A stretch of DNA of 64,000 nucleotides, from the NCBI RefSeq assembly GCF_028554725.1, contig NC_071671.1, forward strand, positions 41,362,001-41,426,000. Direction: 5' to 3'. The position numbers were made by a program, and so were the translations under genes. The notes below the pieces were generated by a model, which worked only from the letters and a program-made list of their open reading frames with translations, was not told the DNA's origin and did not search any database. This document shows positions 47,820 to 58,990 of this stretch, one piece after another. Source of the DNA: Zeugodacus cucurbitae. Taxonomy: Eukaryota > Arthropoda > Insecta > Diptera > Tephritidae. Each line of letters starts with the position of its first letter. Positions within the stretch are counted from its first letter, which is position 1.

Positions 47820-49330
47820 CGCCACATAAATGTTATTTGCGCTATCTTTATTCGCTACCACATGCTGCCAGTCGAACGTGCGCCGTTTACACTCGACTGA
47901 GATTTTGGCGAACAGAACGTTTGTGCTCAATAGTCAACGCTTGAGAGGCAACCAACCGACTATAAGGCAAAGCAATTGGGCAGCCAGTCAAGCAAACCAA
48001 CATTCAGCAGACAAGCAGGTACTTAAACGGCAGCAGGCTGCGGCGGAATACTTAGCAGCAGAACGGTGGAAGTGGGTTAAAACCAGTCGCGCAACAAATT
48101 GCTAAATACACGCCACAAATCGAAACTGTTGCAGTCTCAATATACTCGTATGAGAACGATATGCGATTTTTTTCAACAAACAACAACAGAAACAAACACA
48201 CTCGCACATGTAAAGAGTTGTCGATGCGCGTTGCGTATTTGGGGGAAATTGCGAGTTTTTTGCAGTTTGAATGTTGCTTTGTTTACGTTTTGACACCGAA
48301 ATCCAAATTGCGTTCACAGCGCGCCGTCAAATGCGCGCGCGCGACGCCAACAAGTGAAATGCTGTCTGGCCTAAACTGGTTGCTGGCGTGTATTTGGATT
48401 TTGGCCAAGTCAAGCGCGCACAGTAGCTGCGGCTCCAAAGTCTTCGCCGCTTGCCCGAGTGTCTTTTATCAATTGCGTTAATTAATTTCTAGTCCATTTT
48501 ATTTATTTACTTATTTCCTCTTTTCTCTTTTTGCTTTATTTCCACATGCATTTACGATAAATATTTGTGTACAGCAACAACAACTAAAGCAAGAAATGCA
48601 AGGAACGAAAAATACAAATAATGTGGCAACACAGCGTCGCTGGCCGCCTGCCTGCCTGGACTAATTGTGTTGGCGAGTCGCCGCGCACATTTCCATTTGT
48701 ATTTGGTGCACCTCGGCATTGATTGGCATGCGACTAGTGCGCTGGCCAAATGCTGGCACGCCAGCACGAGCTGCAGTCGCCAATTCCATTAGCGTTTTGC
48801 AGAGCTGCGCCGCGGCAAATCGCACAAAAGAGTTGGTTTCAGTTTTTTACACTCGCTTTGGCATGGTGCGAATTTTCTCAAACAAATTTAATTTATGCCC
48901 GCTAAAAACTCACCGCCTGCCCAGTTAACTGTAACGAATGTTGATTTTATTGTCGCAATAAACTAGTTGGAATATAGCCACTCTTTCATTTTTAAATTTA
49001 TGCTAATCAAGTTAATGAAGCTCGCGGAAACTGGCACAGCTCCCGTGCTGGTCAAATGACGCCACTGAATACCCGCATATCGGGTCGGTCGGTTGACTGA
49101 CCTATTTACGTTGCAGCTTTTTAGCATCACAAACGGCATTTGGCCGACGCGCCCAAAACCAATGAAATACGCGAGTTTACGATCTACCGGATGGTAGTCC
49201 TCTTATTCAGCTCGTTCACCCGAGTTGGCATTCGCTTTCAGTTAATTCAGGTTGGATTTGATTTCTTTTGAATAACGTTTTAACGGTTCTCAACGCCGGG
49301 CGGCGTACATGTACATACGTGCTCACTCCC
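47820..49330. promoter_or_regulatory. CG-rich island in intron 1
   Basis: About 1.5 kb of raised GC and CpG content with CAGCAG, GCGCGCG and CAACAACA stretches. An initiator-like TTTCAGTTAATT lies at about 49,238 on the plus strand, and a GGCG/GTGAGT donor at 48,913 on the minus strand. Open frames here have low-complexity translations with no domain. It could be an alternative CARMIL promoter, a promoter of an unseen plus-strand gene, or an enhancer. Confidence 0.3.
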
Positions 49331-49546
49331 ATGCTCTCCCGCTTTCTCCATCGCACATAAATTAATTTTACAGAGGTACTCTTTTTTATTAACTATTAGG
49401 TTAACAATATGCTTACTTATCAGTTCATAACATTTATGTACATAAATATTCGACAATAAGAATCGTGCAATAAATACGAAGCGTGCATCAAATATTTAGA
49501 GAATTACTTTCAATTACACCGATAATTGGGTGTAATTATAACACCA

Positions 49547-50946
49547 AACAAGTAAGGAAGGGCTAAGTTCGGGTGTAACCGAACATTTTATACTCTCGCA
49601 ATTTATTGATGTAATTTTATAAAGACAACACAATTCGACCCATATATTCGGCATAAAGTTCAATAGAATAACGAAAATCATCATAAATAGTATATGGGGA
49701 CTGAGGTAATTCCTAAACCGATTTCACTCGTTTTCACCACCAAGATACAACGTATCGAAGACTATACGCTCACTTAATTTAATATTACTTATAATTAGGT
49801 ATATGGGATCTGGGGGAAGTTATGACCCAATTTTTACCATTTCAGGTACAGAGAGAAACTGTTATAAGAAAAAAATTCAGAGGGAATGAATTACATTAAA
49901 ATATCTGAGGGATTTACCTATATTTTCAGTGAAAAATTAACCTTAGGCACTGAGTTCTTCATGTTTGATATCAGGGGCCTTGAAAAGTCATGGTTCGATT
50001 TTGACAATTTTTCCACAAGTGATGTCACAGCTCAAATACAGTATTTGTGTAAAGTTTTATTCCGCTAGCTTCATTGGTTCCTTATGAATACATTATAAAG
50101 TGAACGACTCAGATGGAATTCAAAATTGGGTTATATGGGAAGTAGACGTAGTTGTGAACCGATTTCGCCCATATTCCACCCGTGTCATCAGGGTGTCAAG
50201 AAAGTGTTATGTACCGAATTTCATTGAAATCGGTCGAATAGTTCTTGAGATATGGTTTTTGACCCATAAGTGGGCGACGCCACGCCACGCTTTCTTCTGC
50301 CTTTTCTTATGTAAAATTTGGTGTTTCTGACATTTTTCGTTAGGGAGTTAACCCACTTTTAGTAATTGTCAACCTAACCTTTGTATGGGAGGTGGGCGTG
50401 GTTATTATCCGATTTCTTTCATTTTTGGACTGTATAAGGAAATGGCTAAAAGAAACGACTGCAGAAAGTTTGGCTTATATAGCTTTATTGGTTTGCGAGT
50501 TATATACAAAAAACCTATTTGGGGGCGGGGTCACGCCCACTTTTCCAAAAAAATTACATCCAAATCTGTCCCTCCCTAATGGGATCCTATGTTCCAAATT
50601 TCATTTTCATAACTTTATTTATGGCTTAGTTATGACACTGTATAGGTTTTCGGTTTCCTCCATTTTGTGGGCGTGGCAGTGGACCGATTTTGCCCATTTT
50701 CGAAAGCAACCTCCTCAGGGTGCCAAGGAACATGTGTTCCAAGTTTCATTAAGATATCTTAATTTTTACTCAAGTTATCGCTTGCACGGACAGACGGACA
50801 GACATCTGGATTTCAAATCTACTCGTCATCCTGATCATTTATGTATATATAACCCCATATCTAACTCTTATATTTCTTGGTGACACAAACAACCGTTATG
50901 TGAACAAAACTATGATACTCTGTGCAACAGGTTGCGAGAGTATAAA
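49547..50946 (-). mobile_element. DINE-1/INE-1-like element, copy D (both ends present)
   Basis: On the plus strand it begins AACAAGTAAGGAAGGGC with GAACATTTTATACTCTCGCA and ends ACAAACAACCGTTATGTGAA with GGTTGCGAGAGTATAAA. From 50,052 on it is nearly identical to copy A at 15,711-16,651, apart from a deletion at the GCCACGCC motif and a shorter GACA run. It is about 1.4 kb long. Confidence 0.75.
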
Positions 50947-52214
50947 TATAGTTTACAATAAATATATTAGAAAAAAACAAAAAATCGATGTCAGTCTCCA
51001 ATATTGCCCTTTAGAATTTTCAAAACAAGTGGCAACTCCTCCCGAAAAAATTTCAAGCCTAAGTTTATTCAACATCTTTAAATTTAATTTAAAAGAGTTT
51101 ATGTGACAACGCTTTTCAGAATATTTCCAACTATAAATACCCACTTCGAAAACATATTAATTTTTTCGTTACCTAATTAATTTTTTCCCGATTTTCACTA
51201 CTATACTTAACGAAATTTCACTTAAAAAATCATCTGAAAGGTAAGTAAACTTAGCCACGGTTCGGATATAGTTTTTCGTAAGGCAATGGACAACCGCGAA
51301 TATGACAAATTTTCTAGTTTGTGGTGTTTAATCAAGGGGTGTTGCTGAATTTAAAAATTTATTGATCAAGACTAAATACCCTCCATTTTTTCGGCTACCA
51401 AACCAGTTTTAAAGTGAAATTTTTATTTTTTGTAAACATAAATAAGTTTTTTTGCGTAAATTCCTTTATGACATTTTGAAAAAATTAAGGATTCAAGTAT
51501 TCAAACCACTCCTTTACGTAACTACCCTTATTTTTATCTCACACCGTTTCCTCTTAAAAATTAAGAGTAATTATAAAACACTTACTTTCTTAATTACAGA
51601 TACAATTTTTGTCTCGAAAAATTTTTTTGTACGCAAACATTTGCGTAAGCGTTTACGTTTTAGTAAAACAAATTACAATAAGCAATTTTGAGATATAGAG
51701 ACTTTGAATACTATTTTAAACCACATATATAGAACAAGCCAGGACCAATGTGGAAAGATCTTCCACTTATTTGACGAATATTAAAGATTAATATGAATAT
51801 GAATTAATATGAAAGAGCTTTAATTATATATTGTATAATCTGTATATTGCATTGAAGCAAATAAAGCTCTATCCATACGTATATACGAGTATTTAATACC
51901 GAATAGATCACTTAACTGTGTCTCCAACAAGTAAACTCACTCAACGAGTCAATCATACTCAATTTAACTTCAACAATTATCATTGACCTAATTGAGTTTG
52001 TGGCAACCTCCAAGTGAATAACATAGATAATAGCTTAATATTGAACTTTTCTAAAGGAAAAAAATCAAAAAATGGTTAACTATTTCGAAACTAAATAATA
52101 AAACATTTTGGGGCTCAGTTATTTCTAATGTTGACATTTTATTATCGCAATAAAGAGATGTTCGCCGTTTTTAACGAATTGTTCCACGGCAGATTGAGAA
52201 CAGTTATGAAAAAA

Positions 52215-52238
52215 ATTATTATTATTATTATTATTATT
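52215..52238. repeat. (ATT)n microsatellite
   Basis: Eight ATT units directly beside the second MITE copy. Confidence 0.9.
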
Positions 52239-52243
52239 CTTTT

Positions 52244-52604
52244 ACAGCCTTTTCGAACAGGAGTTAATTGAGCAATTAACCGACTTTTACTCGATTAAAG
52301 CTCCGATTTAGATTGATTTACCATACAAATGAAAAATTTTATTTTACTACATCAATTTTTAATCGAACACAAATCGATTTGAAAGTGGAATGCAACTCTA
52401 CTGGTAGTTGACCACGCTGGAAATTTAGTTGTGCTTATGATAAAATAGCAATAATCCTAATGAAACTTATGAACTTCTTATAAACAGCAAAGACAAAAAT
52501 TATTAACAACTGATCGTTAATCGAGTAGCCGGCTGTGCGAAAGGCACTGGTTTCTCAATTATAATTTTAATGCATTAAATTAATTTAGCTGTGTGAAAAG
52601 GCTA
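52244..52604 (-). mobile_element. MITE, about 360 bp, copy 2 (inverted)
   Basis: The reverse complement matches 39,128-39,475 throughout, including CGCACAGCCGGCTACTCGAT and the TTAATTGCTCAATTAACTC end. Its ends AGCCTTTTCGAACAG and CTGTGTGAAAAGGCT form imperfect inverted repeats. Confidence 0.75.
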
Positions 52605-53902
52605 TTATTGTGTTTTGTGACATCATAAATCTTCTCAGTTACGAAATTCAAAACTCTTTGTACTGAAAACACATTTGTGGTGAAATAAATTTATGTAGAA
52701 AATATAGGTATATACATATTTAAGAATAAAGAAACGTGCAAAAGTTATCAATTGTGGTGCAAAAAAAAAAAAGTCGAAGACAACATATGTGAGTTAATGT
52801 GTAATACAAGTGTTGATAATTGTACAATACTTATCGTTTTAACATACGTATATTAAAGTAATGACTGAAAAATATAAACAAATTCAGAGAAGGTGTTGCG
52901 CTTAAAAGCTGCCTTCTTCAAATTTATTGAAGAGAGTAAGCTAATAACAACGTCAATTTGTAGTACTTTCATGACGCATATGTATGGCACTTACACTTAC
53001 TTACGTATGTATATTTAGTATTTTCATTTCGTTAAAATTCTGCTGTACGAAATACAAGGTTATGTTAATTTTTTTTTTTCATATACATATAGTATATACC
53101 TATGTAAATGTATGAGAGCAAACAGCTGTATAATTGCGACAATTTTTCCAAGGTGTGCCTATTGAACTGCTCAGTTTATATGTGTAATATAATTTATGAT
53201 TTATAAAACAATTGGAATGGAAATGAAAATAATAATAAAGTGCACACGAAGAAAGCATTTTGCATTACTCGGAATTGATTATAAATTTAAGTGGGTATCA
53301 ACAAGTGGTTTTCATTATCAATTAATGTTAATGTTCAGTTAGTACTAAAGGTATTTTTAACGCTCGGATATTACAGTGCTCTTTATCTTATCGCTTGGTT
53401 AGATATTTGAAATATATAATTTATTTTATCATTTAAATAAATAATTAGAAAGTTGGCAACACTTCTTAAAAATATTTCCAACTCAAAGCGATCTTAAACC
53501 TATTTTTTTATGTTTTTAATTTATTATTTATGAATTTCAAATATAATTTTTAAACTATCATATTAGTACGCTGAGCAATTCTGGCAGACGCTATAGTACT
53601 TAGCGTTTTTATTAGTTAGTTTTTATTAATTTCACTTATTTTAACTTTTTCATAAATTTCTTTTTAACTCAGCTTTTACTATTTATACTTGTATTTCAAT
53701 TACTTTTGTATTGGATCTCATATCTACGCATATGTACACAGTAACATTACTCATTTCCGCTATATTTTTGACTGAGCTTCGCACAAAATGGGCAGCTGAT
53801 GTTTTGATAACGCACAGTTAATAAAAAAATATTCTTTATATGGGATATTTGCATTTTCTGTTATTTAGCACAGTTGATACACCCTTCTTATACCTAACAT
53901 AC

Positions 53903-53996
53903 CTTCATTTTGGCCTTTAGCCATATCCATTACTTGCAAGTGTATGATGTTACGTAGGTAATTACCAATATGTTCCATTAACTCTGATGTATACAT
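53903..53996 (-). CDS. CARMIL: CARMIL exon 1 (proposed first coding exon)
   Basis: This is a 31-codon open stretch beginning MYTSELMEHIGNYL and ending AKGQNE plus one G. The ATG follows a good insect start context (ATCAAAATG). The exon ends in a strong donor, GAAG/GTATGT. The single leftover G is exactly what exon 2 needs to make the Glu of ESVKS. About 480 nt of leader-like sequence lies upstream on the same strand. No other minus-strand donor that I scanned between 31.6 and 54 kb offered an ATG, the right phase and a good splice site together. The N-terminus is longer than the roughly 13 residues that precede this Glu in vertebrate CARMIL1, and I see no homology to confirm it. In-frame Met codons at residues 7, 23 and 25 would give shorter versions. 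This is inference. Confidence 0.5.
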
Positions 53997-54480
53997 TTTT
54001 GATTTTGTAAAAAACTTTATCATTTATAGGTATGGGTATATCCAAATATTGTATTTGATTGATTGGGTGTAATTTATATTTTTACTATTTTCACTATTGT
54101 ATGTATTTTCATCTAATAACATTAAAAAACAGACTGAAAAGACTCTTTATATAATATTGAAATATCCTTTTATTTTCAATTTTAAATACGTCTCCAATTT
54201 TGGTGTTTCGAATTTTCGCTTTTTGAAGTGTCAAACCACTGTCGCACTATTGCAAATACTGATTTCTCACTGATTATACATTTTTTTACACGCTCAACAC
54301 TGCATAATCCACGTCGACCGCACAAAATATTAAATTAAATACTTTATGTACGCGTTTTCGCGTTGTTTTCGGTATTGTCGAACGTTTCGTTGCAATCCGC
54401 TGCACGTCTCCAGTAACTGTACGCGAATGACTCAATATTGTCGTACGCCATTAGCGCTTTGAATCAGGTTGGCTTTATCT
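53997..54480 (-). promoter_or_regulatory. Candidate CARMIL promoter and 5' leader
   Basis: On the minus strand this region is richer in CG dinucleotides than its surroundings and reads like an insect leader, with many GTG and CGAAA runs. An initiator-like GTACAGTTAC lies at about 54,415-54,422, and another (ATCAGTGAG) near 54,278. No clear TATA box sits at the right distance. A pyrimidine tract plus CAG near 54,140 could be an acceptor, so the leader may itself be spliced. It is placed as the CARMIL leader because it runs straight into the proposed first coding exon. There is no direct evidence of transcription. Confidence 0.35.
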
Positions 54481-55324
54481 AGAAAACACATATATACCGA
54501 AAACATGTGGAACTAATAGACGGAACGTGGCACAGTGTTACGATTTTAGTCAAAAACAATACACATTGTATTAAAAAAAAACAATTTTTTTCACAAGTTT
54601 TTCATTACAATAAAATAAAGTTCGAAGAAGTATCCAAAGTTTTAAATAATAATCACCTTGAGTGAACGAGTATTTCTTGCCAGAAATCCTTCCTAAAATC
54701 AAGAAATTTCAGGAAAAGCTTTGACAAGGATACCTTCTTTCTTCAACAAACATAAGATATCCCTTGGATTGAGGTAGATCAAAAGCATTATAATAATCCA
54801 CAATGGCATTATAATAATCCTTTGTTGCAGCAGTGTATTCTAATGATTAGATCTAGCGATCGAAATACTTTATATAGTTTATGTAATCTCTTGACATTTC
54901 TGGTAACAAAATCTAAATGAACTGAGTTATAATAGTTGAAAGTCGAACAAATTACCAATAATTGTTCATCATCAATCGTCTATTTTCATTGATTAAATTT
55001 TACTTCGGAGATATGAATGTTGCATTAATGGAGGAAAACGCGTAATTAAATTTACAATGTCATTTGATGTTATTGCGACACTGTATCACGATCTACCTAG
55101 TATTCTCATTAGCCAAATGCTCAAGTGCTCAGTTGTTATCAGTAGGTGAGTGCGCGCAACGAAATGTTTACAGCCAATTCTACATGTGTATGGATGAATA
55201 GGCCCGCATAAGAACGCAGTTGAAGGTAAGAATTCTCACATGTATGTGAATGTAAATATGTATACAATAAAGTCACTCGCCAAAAATTGTGTACAGTTTA
55301 CTATCAAAGATATTTTCAATAGAA
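54481..55324. other. Region upstream of the candidate CARMIL promoter
   Basis: AT-rich, with a short repeat of CATTATAATAATCC near 54,786-54,820. No gene was found. Confidence 0.5.
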
Positions 55325-56265
55325 ACTAATAATTTAAAAGACTCCTCAATCCATTCCAGAGATTTGAGAAATTGAGATATCTTGATGAAACTTGGTACAC
55401 GTATTTCTTAGCACCATAAAAAAGGTTAAGTTTGAATATGGGCGAAATCGGACCACTGCCAATCCCACAAAATGGAGAAAATCGGATTATAACCCCACCT
55501 CCCATATAAAGGTTACGTTGAAAACTACTAAAAATGATTAATTCAGTAAGAAAAACCAACAGAAACCTTAAATTTCATTACAAAGATGGTACAGAAGAAC
55601 TACACTCAAATGGTATACAAAATTTTAAATGGGCGTGGTTCCACCCACTTATGGGTCAAAAACCATATCGGCGAAGCTACTTGACCAATTTCAATGAAAT
55701 TCCGTTCATAATATCTTCCTAGCTTCCCAATGATATGTTGTGAAAATAGTCCAAATCGGTTCACAACTACGCCTACTTCCCATACCAGAACTTTAAAGTC
55801 GATCTGAATCGTTTACTTTGCAATATATAAAGTAAGCACTAATGAAGATATTGGAACAGAACTTTTCACAAATTCTGCATTTATAGTGTCCCTTTTAAAA
55901 ATCGCCGAAGTCGGACCATAAGTATTCAAAGCCCCATATATCAAATATAAGGACCTCAGGCTTCGAATTAATTTTTTACCGAAAATATAAGTAAGTAAGT
56001 ATCTCAGATATTTTGAAAAAATTTAGAGGGGATATTTTACTTCTAATAATATGTCTCCGTGCAATGAGTGAAATGGGGTCATAACTTCCTCTAGCTCCTA
56101 TGTACCTAATATTAGGATTTTCATACTTTCAATGGACTTTATACCATATACATATATGACGAATATGTGGGTTAAATTGTTAGTTATATTAATAAATTTA
56201 AATACATTAATTGCGAGAGTATAAAATGTTCGGTCACAATCGAACTTAGTCCTTCCTTACTTGTT
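55325..56265 (+). mobile_element. DINE-1/INE-1-like element, copy E (5' truncated)
   Basis: It lacks the TATACTCTCGCAAC start and the GTCC microsatellite. It shares the downstream body (GAGATATCTTGATGAAACTT, CAATGATATGTTGTGAAAAT) and the end ATTGCGAGAGTATAAAATG with CTTCCTTACTTGTT. It is closest to copy B in its body. Confidence 0.7.
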
Positions 56266-57299
56266 GTTTCTGAATTTCTGCTTATCGGGCAAATATAGTT
56301 GTAGTATATGTGTAGATGTGTGTAGGCGCAAGCAGATATTGCCCATAAGCATGTTACTAATGCTACGCAAAACAAAAAAAAACAAAAGCAATGTATGTAT
56401 AATATGTCGACATTTTAAAAGCTGGGCGTTTTACAGTAAATATCATTGAATATTTTATCTTAATATTTCATTTATTTACAGTTTTATTTGTATTTGCAAC
56501 CGCATTCTTGTGTGTGTGTGTACATGAATGGGGGGGATTTAAGCATTGTGTCTATTTTCACTGGAAAATTGATAATGAATATTTATAATTGATAAGTTAA
56601 TTACTTCGCAACAATCCGATTGCGTTAAATTGAGAAAAACTTAAGTCAATTTAGTAGACTTTTGCTGAGGGAATGTAAATATCTTTAAAGGGAAGATGGT
56701 CCCATTTGTAGAAGAAAAAAGTGTTGTTCCGTCAAAGTAATGTATGGTGTTCCAATTCAAGACAGCGATGACAAAATTGCTGCCATATCACCTATATTCT
56801 ACAGATCTGCAAAATATTTTTGTCCTCAGATGGGTTCTTCGAGGTTATTCTTACTTTTTCTTGATTTAGTGCATTTCTATACTCCTTTAAAAGTTTTATT
56901 TTCGAAAAGTACAGGATCAGGCAAGACGTGACTTTAACTTTAATCAATTACAAATGCTTTGAACAATACTGTATGTAAATATAAATTCCGAAAAATAAAA
57001 TTCGACTCCTAGATAACAATTTTGACCGTTTAATCGTAGTGCTAACGAAATCTCAACAGTATGAAACTACCAGATTAATCACAATTAATATTAAATACAA
57101 CAGTGTATTTCTGGAATGACAAAATCAATCACCCATATGCATTTATAAATATATACATACAATCCAGGAAGACCGTAACTAATTAGAGAAAGCATAAAAT
57201 GTAAACATAAACAACTTTCCAATTAAAACTTCAAATTACAAATTTATCGTGACAGAAAAATTAACGCAAAAGTAATAGCAAAACTAGAACATAAATCCA

Positions 57300-57960
57300 T
57301 CAACATGAGTTGTGCGGACTCCATCACTACACTACACGCGTCACAAAAGCACACACTAATCGAAACAAATTTTTGACAACACCCACGCGACGCAGCGACA
57401 CGAAAACAGCTACAGCAATAAAGAATTTCGGGAATTAGCTTTGCACTGGCACCTGGAATGGAAACAAGCTTTTAATATATTTCCTAATCGCCTAATTGAC
57501 TACTAGATGACGCTTCATTTTTATTTTTTCTATTTAAGAAAATACAAATTCATGTATATTCGACCAATTACTTTACGGGCGACAGATATTTTATTGGTGC
57601 GTATTTGAACAGCTTCAGAGAATTCAGCGCAGCGCATAAAAATGTGCGCCGGAGAGGGAACACAGGGCGAGTGCAATAAACAAGTGGTCTCATAAATAAA
57701 CGCGTCACCAAGCGACAGCCCGTCGCCCAGTCAAAGAGGCAGTGAACCGTCGTCAGTTGCAGCTGATGATGCTGGCGACGGACAGTGTGTGCGCGGGCTG
57801 TCTTTGGAAGTGGTGGCCAGTCGTGCAGACGCTGCCTCCGTCCAGCAGCAGTGTGAACGCATTGTCGGTGCGACTGGTTCTATTACACTGACCCACATCT
57901 CGTTGCATTATTGATGGCGGCAGCCCGTTGAAATGGGGGAAACTTGCATACGAGATTCAT
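57300..57960. promoter_or_regulatory. CG-rich island with initiator-like sites
   Basis: A plus-strand CGTCAGTTGC sits at 57,751-57,760, close to the Drosophila initiator TCAGTT, in a CG-rich block. The minus strand of 57,300-57,430 reads like a leader (GATTAGTGTGTGC). No coding exon was found on either strand. It could be an upstream CARMIL promoter or the start of a neighbouring gene. Confidence 0.3.
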
Positions 57961-58269
57961 ACATACATACATACATGAGGAAACATTGGGAAGGGGGCCG
58001 TAATGTGGAATTTATGTCTGACTTTTATCAATATTTATTTAAAACAGCAGCTGAAGCAAGTGCGCTTTGGCAGCTTTTCTAAATATGGGAAGCAACTTTT
58101 TTAATTGTTCCGTTATGAATATTTATAAATTTTAAATAAAATTAATTTTTGATAACAGTAAAAATTTGGAGTTATACAGAAGGGAACTGAGAGCAGGGGA
58201 TTTTAGTTATTTTTACCACTACACCCTCTTTATCTCAAAATATCCAGTTTTCAATATATTTTCATAGGT

Positions 58270-58990
58270 TAGGTTATAAGGCTATTTCCCAAAGGTAAAC
58301 ACACGTAGACTATACAAGACCGTCATTTGTAAAGCCAGGATCCCCCTCGTCATCCTCCATGAAGCTTCTACAGCTAGCATCCGGTAAGATTTTTAACCTT
58401 ACCGCGTGGATTCCGATGATATAATGGCCAGTAAGAACTCCTACGACTGAAGAGAGGTAAGCTTTACTGAGGGCGAAGTGCTCGATTCACCTTAGGCCAG
58501 AAGGACAACGACGCAAGTACTAGTGACTGACCAGAGCCTGCCCAGCTCAGGCGAGGCCAATAGTAAACCACAATAGGACAACGGTGGTCCTACATGTCTC
58601 CATGCTACTAATAGTGAGACTGACGTTCCTGACCTTTCAAGCTCTTCAGCCTTACAATTTTCGCGTTTCCGTGGCCAGGAACCCAGATCAAGTATAACGA
58701 TGCCACTGATAGTGAAAATAAGCATTCTTTAACCAACTTTGAGCGTATAATCAGCGAACTCAAGGTTAATATCGCTGTTCTACTATCGGAGTGGATCGTC
58801 ACCTCCCTAAAGGTTGCTGCGCTTCAAAGCAAAATATCCGCCGCAGCTTTAATTGCAGCCATTTCCGCTGGAAAAACGCTGCAATAGTCTGGGACCTTAA
58901 AATTAGGGCGATGCGGAGTTCCCGACAGTAAACTCCCCCACCTACCTTTCCGGTCAACTTCGACCCATCCGTGAAGTTCTACCATACGCT
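58270..58990 (-). pseudogene. Non-LTR retrotransposon RNase H fragment
   Basis: Minus-strand frames give VTIHSDSRTAILTLSSL, RSKLVKECLFSL and LIWVPGHGN, then KAEELERSGTSVSLLVAWR in another frame and VLTGHYIIGIHA further on. This is the RNase H domain and C-terminal end of a Jockey/Loa-type element. Frameshifts break it, and it is collinear with the plus-strand fragment at 20.4 kb. Confidence 0.75.

Larger units (their letters stand above)
50947..53902. other. Right end of intron 1
   Basis: AT-rich. Holds the (ATT)n run and the second MITE copy. No gene is supported here apart from the proposed exon 1 beyond its right edge. Confidence 0.5.
1349..53996 (-). other. CARMIL: CARMIL gene, span of coding exons present in the window
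   Basis: CARMIL proteins bind the actin capping protein and weaken its hold on filament barbed ends, and they scaffold myosin-I at the leading edge and membranes. The exons listed separately, read right to left, give in order a PH-like domain, a linker with the hallmark GPCGGF motif, an LRR solenoid, and a helical dimerisation region, which is the known CARMIL order. All recovered introns are GT-AG and every exon phase matches the next; the summed coding length is 2,760 nt, or 920 codons. Approximate residues: PH-like 32-152, linker 153-200, LRR 200-660, helical region 660-895. The proline-rich tail with the capping-protein-interaction motif lies beyond the left edge. Introns are very uneven: about 8.8 kb after exon 5, 13.2 kb after exon 2 and 22.3 kb after the proposed exon 1. 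The gene identity is firm; exon 1 and exon 17 are less so. Confidence 0.93.

Noticed and set aside
47830..48105. 91-codon plus-strand open frame in the CG-rich island
   Set aside because: Translation is Gln/Ala-rich with no homology recognised. The sequence reads more like a leader than coding.
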